Source: Chloropicon primus (lineage: Eukaryota > Chlorophyta > Chloropicophyceae > Chloropicales > Chloropicaceae). Taken from it: DNA of 64,000 nucleotides. The stretch is from positions 992,001 to 1,056,000 of the forward strand of contig CP060755.1 of the NCBI GenBank assembly GCA_023205875.1. The letters run 5' to 3'. Positions 1-10,384 of this stretch are shown piece by piece. Within the stretch, counting starts at the first letter, position 1; the number at the start of each line of letters is the position of its first letter. The translations under genes and the position numbers were made by a program. The notes below the pieces were generated by a model that searched no databases, was not told the DNA's origin, and was given only the letters and a program-made list of their open reading frames with translations.

Positions 1-797
1 CAAGAGTCTTGCTCTCGCCCGCCAAGACGTACGACTCGAGCTTCTCAGGGTATTCTAGTCCAGCGAAGGCCTTGTTCAAAATCAAATCGTTGTCCCCTGT
101 GGTAATGTAAGCCCCCTTTGGAGCAATGGAGCTGTCTTTCTTGATGTCCTGAATCATGGTTTGGAGTCTCTGGAGCTCGGTGTACTCGAAGGAGACCTCA
201 GCTGGCTCCTCGGCCTCCTCGGCCGCAGGCTCGGCGCCCTCCTCGGCTGCGGCCTCCGCCGCGCCCTCCGCCTTCGGGGCCGGCTCAGTCACCGTGTACA
301 CCTGAGAAGGGTCCCCGGACATGGTAGTGTTGATGGTCAGACATCTCTTCGAGGTCTCCTCGTCAACAGGGTTCAAGTCCAACCACTTCACGCAGTCCTG
401 GGTGTAGAAAAATTTCGTCTCCGCTACGAGCTTGTTGTCGAAGTAATACGCCTTTCCCTTTCCTTCGGCAATGAAGTAGTCCTTTCCATTTGATGCTGCT
501 ATCTTCCCGAACAGGGACAAGCTCTTCAAGGCAGCCTCGGCCTTCTTAAGAGGAATTGAAACTGTGAAAGCGGACTATTTCGGTCGAAAGCAAAGCGAAG
601 TTGAGTCAGTAATCAAGCCCAAAGGAACGGCAACGCTTCGCACCCCTTGCCCTCAGCCACCGAAAAGGGCTTCCGCAGCACGTCCTCCTTCCCTCTCCCT
701 CTCTTGCCTTCCCCCTTCTCCTTACTTTCTGTTCGTTCGAGAGCACAATTCCGCTGCTGGCGAGCGCGTCCAGTGTGAGCGAGAGGTTATTCTCCAT
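1..797 (-). CDS. RSPH9: Radial spoke head protein 9 (RSPH9), 3' end outside window
   Basis: Subunit of the radial spoke head of motile cilia and flagella. Exon 1 is 797-726 (24 codons, starting MENNLSLTLDALASSG), the intron is 725-575 (151 bases, GTAAGG to TAG, phase 0) and exon 2 runs from 574 to the window edge. The spliced protein resembles human RSPH9: a short helical N-terminus, FGKI followed by KDYFIAEG (compare FWGRI and DYYIAQG), then FFYTQDCVKW, MSGDPSQVY, an acidic low-complexity insert rich in Glu and Ala (about residues 120-145), then YTELQRL and IAPKGAY. The acidic insert is longer than in animals. The 3' end lies beyond base 1. The chain start and splice sites are my choice; they are supported because both sides join in frame and align to the family. 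It implies that flagella are encoded. Confidence 0.85.
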
Positions 798-805
798 GTC
801 TAACT

Positions 806-1270
806 GTGTCTGTGGGCCTTGTGTATCTCCTTGTCCTCGTCCCCTGTCCTCTTGTCTCGCCTCGCCGGTACGTGTGTGCGTGTGCCTCCACCTCCAGTCG
901 ATGGGTTCACCAAGCGTCCTGCCTGCTCCCCCCTGGCGCTCCGGGGCTTCTTAACGTTCAGAATCACCTTAACAAGGGATTACCACAGGGAGGGAGGGGC
1001 CAAAGGCCTTGGGAAAATAGGAGAGTCAATTTTGACCAAGATTCCATCTTGGGTGTAAAAGGGAGAAGAAGGAGTGTAGTGAGAAGCACGAAGTTTCCGA
1101 GGAGGACGGGGAGGACGGGGAGGACGGGATGTGTTGTCGTACTCCTCAATCCAGTGAGTCTTCATCTCGTTAGCTTCTCCTTGAGAAACTCCAGAGATGA
1201 AATGAAAAAAAATTGTTTGGATGTCAGAAAATAAAAAAGATTGGCTTGAATTTGACTTTCTCCACCCAAC
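806..1270. other. Intergenic: RSPH9 upstream region and UAP1 3' flank
   Basis: This stretch of about 465 bases lies between the RSPH9 start and the UAP1 stop. It holds three tandem copies of the 9-mer GAGGACGGG near 1100-1128 and an A/T-rich patch at 1200-1260 that suits the 3' UTR of the minus-strand UAP1 gene. Small open frames on both strands (for example 980-1165 minus) are Pro/Arg low complexity and show no family resemblance. I see no convincing gene. Confidence 0.5.
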
Positions 1271-2689
1271 TCAGTGGAGATACCACCAAGTGTTGAAGTC
1301 CTCAGCACTCCCAGACTGTGACCAGCGGCCCTCGAGCGCCGTGAGGGCTGTGGTGGCCGATGCGATCTCGCTCTTTATGGGAGCAAACTCTTCGTCCCTC
1401 ATCACCTCCAGGAGGCAGCTCTTCTTGGCGTAGTGGAAGACGTCGAAGATGAACTGCTCCATCTTCACCCCCGGCACGGGTCCGTCCACCGTCGGGATGG
1501 TCTTCGAGGCGAGGTGGTGCTCGAGGTGCACCTCGTCGTCGCAGCATATCCTCGTCAGAAAGTCCTTGGAGTAGTACTGCATGCAGATGTTGCTCCAGTT
1601 GTAGTAAAGCTCTCCCGTCTCCGCGTTGGCCACTTTGGCACTCATCTCTGGGTCCAGCTCCGAGTACTCCACCACCCCGACCCCCTCGCCCCTCTCCACG
1701 AAGACGCCGACCCTCTCCCCCGGCGAAGACTTGGCCAAGGTCCTGCAACACAGGTCGGCCCCAAAACTCTTGCAGTACCCGATCAGGAGGGGGTCGGCGA
1801 TCTTTGCCAGAATGTTGTCCACGCAGTAGCAATCCAGGGCCTCCACCCCGGCCCTTTCCATGCTCTCCAGGCACCCGGAATCCCTCAGGGCCTTGTAAAT
1901 CCCGCCATTGCCATCGGGGGACTCGGCTATCTTGCCCTTGGTCTCGAGGAGGACTTTGCCCTCCTCCGAGACGCACGGCAGCTTCCCTTGGTTGAAGAGG
2001 AAGACCTGATCCTCCTTGAGCCCGAACCAGGAGTTCTCCCTGAAGTAAGACTCGGTGTACGCCCGAGTCGCGTCGCTCAGCATGATGTACCACATGATGG
2101 ACTTCTGCACCGCGTGGCCCTTGCCCCCCCCCGCCTCGGCCGCGAGCTTCTGGAGGTCCAGGATCCGCTCCGCTTGGATCTGGAACAGAGTTTTCTTTCC
2201 AGGAAGCTGCAGGTCCACGCAGCCCTTTGGCAGCTTCGTGCCGAGCCGGGTTCCCTGGCCGCCCGCGAGGAGGATCACCCCGACCTTTCCCTCCGCGATC
2301 AGACCCAAGCCCGTCCTCACGTACTCCTCCCTCCTCGCGGCTGTCAGGCTCGCCCTGGAGCACACCCGCCCGGCGCTCACAGGCTTCGGGGCCTCCCCCG
2401 AAAGATCCCGTCCGCTCTTGGTCGCGGTGGCCTCCTCGAACTTTTCCCTCAGCCCGCCGAGCCCGAGGGACTCGATCTGGACCGAGAGCTGGCTCCTCTC
2501 GTCCTCGCTCAGGTCACCCCAACACCTCGTGATTTGGCCCTGTCCAACCTTCTCCAACGCGCTCTGCGGGAAGTTTCGGCGGGGACGAACCAGAAGGTGG
2601 TCAGCCAGCCGCGACCCCCTCGCGGAACTCGTCTCGACCTCCCTCGTCTCACTTACCTGAAGCTCCACCGGCGGGGCCATAACGAACAC
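1271..2689 (-). CDS. UAP1: UDP-N-acetylglucosamine pyrophosphorylase
   Basis: Cytosolic enzyme making UDP-GlcNAc from GlcNAc-1-phosphate and UTP, the precursor for N-glycans, GPI anchors and any amino-sugar wall polymer. The 472-residue frame has the nucleotidyltransferase loop LLAGGQGTRLG at residues 140-150 followed by PKGCVDL. Further family blocks follow: WYIMLSDATR, GNGGIYKAL, CVDNILAKIADPLLIGY, GVVEYSEL, YNWSNICMQYYS and MEQFIFDVFHYAKK. The start could be Met1 or Met4 (MAPPVEL). The C-terminus stops soon after the helix ending GRW, so the usual terminal block with an SYAGE-type motif is missing. This may be a real short end or an unrecognised last exon. The product call is firm. Confidence 0.92.
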   Translation of the reverse strand: MFVMAPPVELQVSETREVETSSARGSRLADHLLVRPRRNFPQSALEKVGQGQITRCWGDLSEDERSQLSVQIESLGLGGLREKFEEATATKSGRDLSGEAPKPVSAGRVCSRASLTAARREEYVRTGLGLIAEGKVGVILLAGGQGTRLGTKLPKGCVDLQLPGKKTLFQIQAERILDLQKLAAEAGGGKGHAVQKSIMWYIMLSDATRAYTESYFRENSWFGLKEDQVFLFNQGKLPCVSEEGKVLLETKGKIAESPDGNGGIYKALRDSGCLESMERAGVEALDCYCVDNILAKIADPLLIGYCKSFGADLCCRTLAKSSPGERVGVFVERGEGVGVVEYSELDPEMSAKVANAETGELYYNWSNICMQYYSKDFLTRICCDDEVHLEHHLASKTIPTVDGPVPGVKMEQFIFDVFHYAKKSCLLEVMRDEEFAPIKSEIASATTALTALEGRWSQSGSAEDFNTWWYLH

Positions 2690-2992
2690 GATCTCTCTCT
2701 CCCTCTCTTCTCCTCTTCAATGAAATGGAACAACAAACAACGACGACGACGACGACGACGACCCAAGATGTTTCCCGCGGCGACGGAGACTACCTCCCCT
2801 GACTCCGGCCCGATCGATCGATTCTCCTCCCAACAAGTCCACCGTGCGCGCGCCCCACCACTCTCGGCTTTTCGTCGAGAGAAGAGAATAGAAAAATCGC
2901 AAAAGAAGCCGTTACAAACACGAAGAGGGGAGAGCGAGGGCGAGAGGAGGTCGCGTTGCGTTGCGTTGCGTTGTTTTGCCGGAAAGGAAAGG
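2690..2992. other. Divergent promoter region (UAP1 / thioesterase)
   Basis: About 300 bases separate the UAP1 start (minus) and the thioesterase start (plus). It contains a run of CGA repeats near 2740-2762, a CGATCGATCGATT palindrome near 2810-2822 and four tandem GCGTT units at 2953-2973 just upstream of the thioesterase ATG. No gene is seen. Regulatory function is inferred only from position. Confidence 0.4.
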
Positions 2993-3859
2993 ATGACGGG
3001 AGGTGCGACGGAGGAGGGGGGGAGCGTGAGCTACGGCCCGTGGATACTTCAGGGGCCCAAGGAGAGGAGGAGGACGACGGACGAGGAGCCGAGCCTTCGA
3101 CTGTTTTGCATCCCTCAGGCCGGGATGGGGGCGTGGGCTTTCCACGGTTGGCAGGAGGTCCTGGGGAGCAGCGTCGAGGTGATGCCGATCGAGCTGCCCG
3201 GGCGCAACTCCAGGCAGAAGGAGAAGCGCCACACGTGCATGGCGGAGCTCGTGAAGGACCTGGTGGACAACCTGCTGAACGAGTTCAGGAAGGCGCCGTA
3301 CTGCATTTTGGGCCACAGCCTTGGCGCCTGGATCGCCTACGAGGTGATCCACGAGCTCTGGAGGCGGCACGAGCCCCTGCCGATCAAGCTGTACGTGTCG
3401 GCGAACCGGGCCCCCCACCTCTGCGGCCGGCACCACGACGTCCACCCCGTTCATCTGCACAAGCTGCCTTACCAGGAGTTCTGGGAGGCGTTCAAGCACA
3501 GGTACGGGGTGAACAAGGACCTGCAGAGCGAGGGGATCAAGAAGTACCTCTTCCCCATGCTCAAGGACGACTTCACTCTGCTGGAGACGTACGAATGGAA
3601 CGGGTTCACGACGACCCAGAACAGCCTGAAGGCGCCTGGGGGGCCGAAGAGCCCCAGAGGTCTGCCCGTCCCCATCGAGGCCTTCGGCGCAAAGGGCGAC
3701 ACACGGTACACCAAGGAGCAGCTCTCTTCCTGGTCGGAGCACACCGCCATCAAGTTCAAGGAGGTTTGGTTCGAGGGGAAGCACCGGTACATTGTGGACG
3801 AGCCGGAGGAGGTCAGGAAGTACGTGGCCTACGACCTCTTCGGCTGCATGGTGGCTTGA
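2993..3859 (+). CDS. Type II thioesterase (alpha/beta hydrolase, TesA/GrsT-like)
   Basis: Hydrolyses acyl groups from phosphopantetheine carriers. In bacteria this family edits mis-primed polyketide or peptide synthases; the animal member (OLAH) releases medium-chain fatty acids. The 288-residue protein shows the family's order: LRLFCIPQAGMGAW (residues 35-48), the nucleophile elbow GHSLG with Ser109, a lid region, an acidic residue in AFGAKGDTRY near 237, and the catalytic His in FEGKHRYIV near 263. The start ATG at 2993 is the first after the GC-rich leader and gives the usual 250-290 residue length. No synthase gene is adjacent in this window, so the partner is unknown. Plastid targeting is not obvious. 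Confidence 0.85.
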   Translation: MTGGATEEGGSVSYGPWILQGPKERRRTTDEEPSLRLFCIPQAGMGAWAFHGWQEVLGSSVEVMPIELPGRNSRQKEKRHTCMAELVKDLVDNLLNEFRKAPYCILGHSLGAWIAYEVIHELWRRHEPLPIKLYVSANRAPHLCGRHHDVHPVHLHKLPYQEFWEAFKHRYGVNKDLQSEGIKKYLFPMLKDDFTLLETYEWNGFTTTQNSLKAPGGPKSPRGLPVPIEAFGAKGDTRYTKEQLSSWSEHTAIKFKEVWFEGKHRYIVDEPEEVRKYVAYDLFGCMVA

Positions 3860-3948
3860 AAAGATTGGACGCTTCGCAATTGCGTGTGTATGTTGTGTGT
3901 GTAATGTACAAGAAGGAAAGCATTCTAGTTTTTGAGAAAAAAATATGC

Positions 3949-5535
<1,587 letters not shown>

Positions 5536-8500
5536 ATGGAGGACGCGCTGGAGAGGGAGGACGCGAGGTCCCTCGTGGCGGCGCTGCGCGAGTCCGAGGC
5601 GGCGATCGACGGGCAGGTCCTGTTCTCCCTCGGGGAGAGGATGAGACTTGTTTGCGACGCGGGCGTGAGGGGGGACGAGGCGTGCAGCCTGGTGACGGAG
5701 ATCCTCCGCTTCGTCGATCGCGGGGCGAACGAGGAGGGGGGCGCCCTCCCCGTGCCGACCACGATCCTCGATCAGCAGAACAAGTTCGGGGACGGCCTCG
5801 GCAGGGCCCTCGAGTTCCTCTGCAGCGACGTGGACGAGTGGCTCGGCTCTTGCGACGCGGGCGAGTACGAGCTTTGCCTGCGCAAGGCGACCGAGTTCGT
5901 CTCCATGACCTGCGGCGAGGAAGGAGGCGCGGGGGCCAGCGCGTACGCCAAGGGCGAGCTGGGGAGGCTGTGCATCCCCCACTTTGTGAGTCTGGCGGCG
6001 AGCCCGCGCGGGGAGATCGCGAGGGCGAGGAGGGAGGTGCTCCAGACGGTGGCCGAGCTGGTGCACGGCTGCGAGGCGAACGCCGGCCTGGTCCTCTCCC
6101 TCCTCTCGGACCTGGACCACGCCTTCTTGGGTTTCCTCGCGCAGTGCGGGGACTACCAGACGCAGCTCAACTACGTGGACATCGTGTACAGGCTGCACAG
6201 GCACGCGAGCAAGAAGTCGAACAAGTCCGACCGAGACTGCAGGGCGTTCCTCGACCAGGACTTCGGGGTCTTCGGGCAGAAGAAGTTCTTCGTGGAGAGG
6301 TACAAGGGCCACGACGAGATGAAGAGATCGTCCATGAAGCTCCTGGACGCCTTCAACGCCGAGAACGACGCTTGCGGTGTGCACTCTTTCAAGGTCAAGT
6401 CGGTCGTCTTGGCCGGGAGCAGAGAGGGCTGCGATCGAGCCTCCGAGCCAAAGGGTGGCGCGGCGAGGAGCCACGACCGCGTTTTCGTCGGCGAGAGCCT
6501 CATGACCTTCTCCGTTCTCGTGCAAGATGAGGGGGATTTGTGGAACGAAACCGTGGACGTTCCCCTGAGGGACATCGCCGTCGCCGAAGCGGAGGAGGGA
6601 AAACGCGGCACCTGGAAGCTCTATCTGTCGGTGCCCTCCGATCCCAAGCGGCTGAACCCATTCCTAGAGCACGGGAGCGAATCTGTGGTCTGCATTTCTG
6701 GAACCAAGAAGGTTTTGGCGGGCATCAAAGATACTTGCTTGGCCGCGAACAGGCTTTCACCCACCGGAGACGCAGACGATGGGCCGAGCCAGAAGATATC
6801 CAGGGGCATCCACTGCAGCATCCCTTGCACCCTCGAGGGGGGCAAGAGCGTGCCGAAAGCACCTGAAGCGAAGAAGAGCCAGAGGAAGGTGCCAGAAAAC
6901 TTCGGGGACGAGTTCTTTGTCGGCCGGGCATTGAGCGTTTGGTGGGACGGCGATGAGTGCTACTACCACGGAAAGGTCAGCGAGTGCGACACCATGAAGG
7001 GCAGGGTCCACGTGGAATACGACGACGGCGATAAAGAGTGGATCGACCCATCCAAGTGCAAGATCGCCTTCGACCACGAAGAGCAGGCGAAAGAGGACCC
7101 AACTCCACGGCAGAATGGCCAGGTCGGGAAAGGGAAGAAGCAAGCTTCCAGCAGGAAGAGGACACCACCGGCCAAGCCCAAAGCATCCGTGCCAGAGAAA
7201 CCAAAGGCAAAGCCAAAGCCTTTGGCCAGTCTCAAAAGAGAGCAGGAGAGGAGATCTTCGCCGCCCACGGAGACGATCAGGAGGAAGAGGCCAGTCAAAA
7301 GAAGGATCGACTTGCTGGCCGAAATCCCGGAGCACCCGGAGCACTCGGAGAGCGAGACCGAGCGCGTGAATGACGAGCGCGTGAATGACGCCAGCGAGAC
7401 TCAAGATGGATCCAGCGACGATGAACCAAACGAGCGCTTTTCAGACGAGGCTTGGGTTCCAGAGGAAGTGCAAAAGAAGAGACCGAAGATGACTGCGAGC
7501 AAGAAAGCAAATCCAGGGAACAAGAGCACTACATCTAAGGCAAAGGCTTCAATTCAACGCCAGAGGATTTCGAGAAAGGGCAGCACGGCTCCGAAAAAGA
7601 GATGCTCTCCTCGCTCGCCATCACCAGGATTAAGATTCAAGACAGGAAAACAGGCAGAAAGTGATATTGCGGCGGACATGTCGACACTGGACGAGCCGGG
7701 GAGTTCTCTGCGCCACTACAGAATCTCCGGCCGCAAGAAGAAGGATTCCTGGACTGGTCACACCATCAAGAGGCGTCCTCCTCCGCAACCTTTGCGCTCA
7801 GAGCAGAGCGTCTCTCTCTTCTCTCTGTCGCCAGAAGAGAAGGAGAGTGAGAGGAGTGAGAGTTACAAGGAAGACACTTCCAGTGCAGAAGCGATGGATC
7901 CAGAGATTATTCCAAGTGCCAGAAAGCCCAGGACCTGGGAGCCCGTGCCTGCAGGCAGACCGAAAGATCGACGCCAAACGAGTTCAAGCAAGCTTTTCGG
8001 CGATTTGGAGTCGTCCCTCGTCACTGGCGGCAGCACAGGGACTGAAGCTGAGAATATGGCCGTCCTCGGCAATCTCATTCAATCGATCATGGCATCAAGA
8101 AAGAAGAAGAAGGGCAGGAAGAGGAAGAAGATGGAGGATCTCTTCGTCTCAAAACTGCATGGTGACTCCAAGAAGCTTGAGGGCTACGTGTCCACCGCGA
8201 TCGAGGAATCCAATCAATTCTGTTCGGATGTGTACTCCGGCATCACCAAGGAGTTCGACAAGATTGACTCCAAGATGAAGAGCTGCGTCGCCGCTTTCAA
8301 CAAGGAAATGCAAGCCCTGTCAAGGACGTACTCTAAGTTCCTGGAGAGCATAAACACGAAGGAGAGAGAGGTGGATTCCTTTGTGCAGAAGAAAGTGAAA
8401 AGCGCCAGAGACCTCACCGTGAGAGCCAGATCAAAAGCGGAGGAGCTCATGCAGAGAACCAAGCAAAAGACGGCGGAGCTGGAGAACAACAAAGAATCCA

Positions 8501-8547
8501 GCCATCAAATTTCTCAGCTCCTGAACGCATTAATGGCAAACGCGTGA
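5536..8547 (+). CDS. SYCP2-like meiotic chromosome axis protein with Tudor domain
   Basis: Predicted 1,003-residue protein. Residues 1-275 form an armadillo-like helical region. CGDYQTQLNYVDIVYRL matches the human SYCP2 segment GDYDLQVGIVEALCRM, and the following helices keep the SYCP2 spacing. Residues about 278-400 resemble the SYCP2 Spt16M-like PH domain (LMTFSVLVQDEGDLWNETVD, then LRDIAVAEAEEGKRGTWKLY). Residues about 462-510 are a Tudor-like barrel (LSVWWDGDECYYHGKV, HVEYDDGDKEWID). A long basic, Ser-rich disordered linker follows, and residues about 860-985 form a coiled coil like those that assemble SYCP2/SYCP3 or Red1 axis filaments. The start at 5536 is the first ATG after a low-complexity leader. 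The SYCP2 link rests on domain order and one clear motif; it is an inference. I do not know of a Tudor domain in animal SYCP2. Confidence 0.65.
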   Translation: MEDALEREDARSLVAALRESEAAIDGQVLFSLGERMRLVCDAGVRGDEACSLVTEILRFVDRGANEEGGALPVPTTILDQQNKFGDGLGRALEFLCSDVDEWLGSCDAGEYELCLRKATEFVSMTCGEEGGAGASAYAKGELGRLCIPHFVSLAASPRGEIARARREVLQTVAELVHGCEANAGLVLSLLSDLDHAFLGFLAQCGDYQTQLNYVDIVYRLHRHASKKSNKSDRDCRAFLDQDFGVFGQKKFFVERYKGHDEMKRSSMKLLDAFNAENDACGVHSFKVKSVVLAGSREGCDRASEPKGGAARSHDRVFVGESLMTFSVLVQDEGDLWNETVDVPLRDIAVAEAEEGKRGTWKLYLSVPSDPKRLNPFLEHGSESVVCISGTKKVLAGIKDTCLAANRLSPTGDADDGPSQKISRGIHCSIPCTLEGGKSVPKAPEAKKSQRKVPENFGDEFFVGRALSVWWDGDECYYHGKVSECDTMKGRVHVEYDDGDKEWIDPSKCKIAFDHEEQAKEDPTPRQNGQVGKGKKQASSRKRTPPAKPKASVPEKPKAKPKPLASLKREQERRSSPPTETIRRKRPVKRRIDLLAEIPEHPEHSESETERVNDERVNDASETQDGSSDDEPNERFSDEAWVPEEVQKKRPKMTASKKANPGNKSTTSKAKASIQRQRISRKGSTAPKKRCSPRSPSPGLRFKTGKQAESDIAADMSTLDEPGSSLRHYRISGRKKKDSWTGHTIKRRPPPQPLRSEQSVSLFSLSPEEKESERSESYKEDTSSAEAMDPEIIPSARKPRTWEPVPAGRPKDRRQTSSSKLFGDLESSLVTGGSTGTEAENMAVLGNLIQSIMASRKKKKGRKRKKMEDLFVSKLHGDSKKLEGYVSTAIEESNQFCSDVYSGITKEFDKIDSKMKSCVAAFNKEMQALSRTYSKFLESINTKEREVDSFVQKKVKSARDLTVRARSKAEELMQRTKQKTAELENNKESSHQISQLLNALMANA

Positions 8548-8633
8548 TTACACTCGCGCGTGCGTCATATTCTTCTTTCCCAATCTTATTACACGAAGCT
8601 CGCCACAACTGTCAACCTCTTGTCTGAGCCGCC

Positions 8634-10130
8634 CTAGCTCTTCTTCTTTGAATTTGAATTGTTATTGTGCGGCCTCCACGTGATCCTTGAGCTGTCTATA
8701 TTTACGTCCCGAGACAGCTTGAAGTTCTTCAGGTGCTCCTCGACCATCTTGGGGGTCACGTTCAAGATGTGCTGCCCCTTGTAGTACTTGACTAAGTTCA
8801 GCGTCTGCAGCGTTTGCACGATGTCCTCAACTCTGATCGCCGTCATGCTGGACAGATCCTTGATGCTAAGACTTCCTTTGTAGTCCCTCAGCAGGCCCAT
8901 CAGAACCCTCGTCCAGTAGCTCCTGTAGCTCACGAGGCCCAAATCGGACAAAGGCCTCTCCGGTGTCCCCACCTTCCCCTCGAGCTTGCTCAGCTCGTAG
9001 CTGAATGCGATCAGAAGCTTCCCGTACCCCTTCCTCTGATAGCTTGGGAGGGTCAAAATACACGCGAGATTGAAGCCCTCGGCGGAATTCTTCTCCTTGC
9101 TGAAGTAACCCACAATGTGGTACCCGCTGCTGTCCCTCTCCGTGAGAACGTAGAACCAAAAGTGCTCCACGTCGTAGAAGCACGTCTTGTGATCGAGAAA
9201 GAGCTTTGAAAGCAAGCAAAGACTTTGGCAATACCTCTTGTCCTTGGCACCGTCCACCTCGAAGAAGCACACGGGGTTCTTGTGCCTGAGGGACGGGGGC
9301 CTCACGGAGGAGTAGATGTCCTTGCCGGGGGGCTTCCTCACCCCGCACTTGTGCATGTGTTTCACAAGGGTCTTCTTCGAGTGCATGTACTTGAGACAGT
9401 ACTCGCAGAAGAAGAGCTTGAAGGCGCTGGAGTACTCGTCTGGGAATGGGGAGTAGTACCAAGTGTCAAGCTCGTACTTCCCAAGCTCGATCATCTGGAT
9501 GTTCTTCACTTTCGTCTTCTCCTCGTGCTCCCTCTCCAGGGTCTGCTCCGCGGGCGTGAGGTCCTCCACCGCGGGCGCCGTGTGGTGGATCTCGTCGTAC
9601 CGCCGCTTCAGGTTTCGAGTCACCTTTCGCTCCAATTGCCCGGGCCCCGCCTCGATGCCGGTGTGCCGAGGCGATAGCACGCTCGGCGACTTGAGGGAGT
9701 CCATCTTCTTCAGCTCCGCCGGGGAAGTGATGGGCGAAAGCCTCGAGTGCTCCACCCACTCGTCAAGCCGCTTGTTGTACTCGAGGTAGTGCACGTAGTA
9801 CAAGTACTTCTCATCCTTCTTCCCCACCTTCCGCCTGGAAATCACCTCAGCCGGGTGCGGCTGCCCGTCGAAGGTCGTCTTGCAGGACACCTGGGTCCCG
9901 ATCTCGTAGATCCCGTTCGTAGAGGAAGTCCCCCCCACGCCATCCTTCCCCTCCTCTCCGTTCTGTTTTTTCACCGGCGTCACCTCCGTCTTCACCGGCG
10001 TCACTTCCCTCGCCTCCACACCACCACCCTCCCCTCCCCCTGTCCCACCCCTCGGCGTCGCCCCCTCCTCTTTCCCTTCCATGACCCTCGCCCTCCCCTC
10101 GTCGCTCTCTCCCCCAATCGTCTTGCTCAT
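8634..10130 (-). CDS. MYST-family histone acetyltransferase (Esa1/TIP60/HAM type)
   Basis: Nuclear catalytic subunit of a NuA4-like complex acetylating H4 and H2A. The 498-residue protein has a chromo-barrel (Tudor-knot) domain (VHYLEYNKRLDEWVEHSRL, about residues 80-135) and the MYST C2HC zinc finger (CEYCLKYMHSKKTLVKHMHK). The catalytic core contains the acetylated Cys region LACILTLPSYQ, the acetyl-CoA loop QRKGYGK and the catalytic Glu in SYELSKLEG. A winged helix ends the domain (GLLRDYKGSLSIKDLS). The start at 10130 (MSKTIGG) is chosen because the upstream 73 residues are repeat-derived. The stop lies 86 bases from the convergent SYCP2-like stop. Confidence 0.93.
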   Translation of the reverse strand: MSKTIGGESDEGRARVMEGKEEGATPRGGTGGGEGGGVEAREVTPVKTEVTPVKKQNGEEGKDGVGGTSSTNGIYEIGTQVSCKTTFDGQPHPAEVISRRKVGKKDEKYLYYVHYLEYNKRLDEWVEHSRLSPITSPAELKKMDSLKSPSVLSPRHTGIEAGPGQLERKVTRNLKRRYDEIHHTAPAVEDLTPAEQTLEREHEEKTKVKNIQMIELGKYELDTWYYSPFPDEYSSAFKLFFCEYCLKYMHSKKTLVKHMHKCGVRKPPGKDIYSSVRPPSLRHKNPVCFFEVDGAKDKRYCQSLCLLSKLFLDHKTCFYDVEHFWFYVLTERDSSGYHIVGYFSKEKNSAEGFNLACILTLPSYQRKGYGKLLIAFSYELSKLEGKVGTPERPLSDLGLVSYRSYWTRVLMGLLRDYKGSLSIKDLSSMTAIRVEDIVQTLQTLNLVKYYKGQHILNVTPKMVEEHLKNFKLSRDVNIDSSRITWRPHNNNSNSKKKS

Positions 10131-10384
10131 CCTGGCGCGCTGCTTCGGCTTCGTGGAGGAGAGGGAACGAGAGGGAACGAGAGGGACGAGGAGGACGAGG
10201 GGTTTGGAGAGAAGGGAGGGGAACCATCGGAGCAAGCTTCTGTTTCTGTTTCTGTTTCTCTTTCGTTCGTGTGGTCGCTTGAAAGAAAAGACGCTCTGGT
10301 GAGGAGTGGAGGACACACACACACACACAGAGGAAGGAGAAAGGGACAACGAGGGAGAGAGAGAGGGAGGGAAGGTGTTTGAGG

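Noticed and set aside
980-1165. Minus-strand 61-residue frame (starts MKTHWIEEYDN)
   Set aside because: Contains a Pro-Arg repeat derived from a 9-base tandem, has codon use unlike neighbouring genes, and does not supply the missing UAP1 C-terminus.
1433-2900. Long plus-strand open frame upstream of the thioesterase (808-residue reading)
   Set aside because: It is the antisense shadow of UAP1 joined to the true thioesterase frame; only the part from ATG 2993 matches a family.
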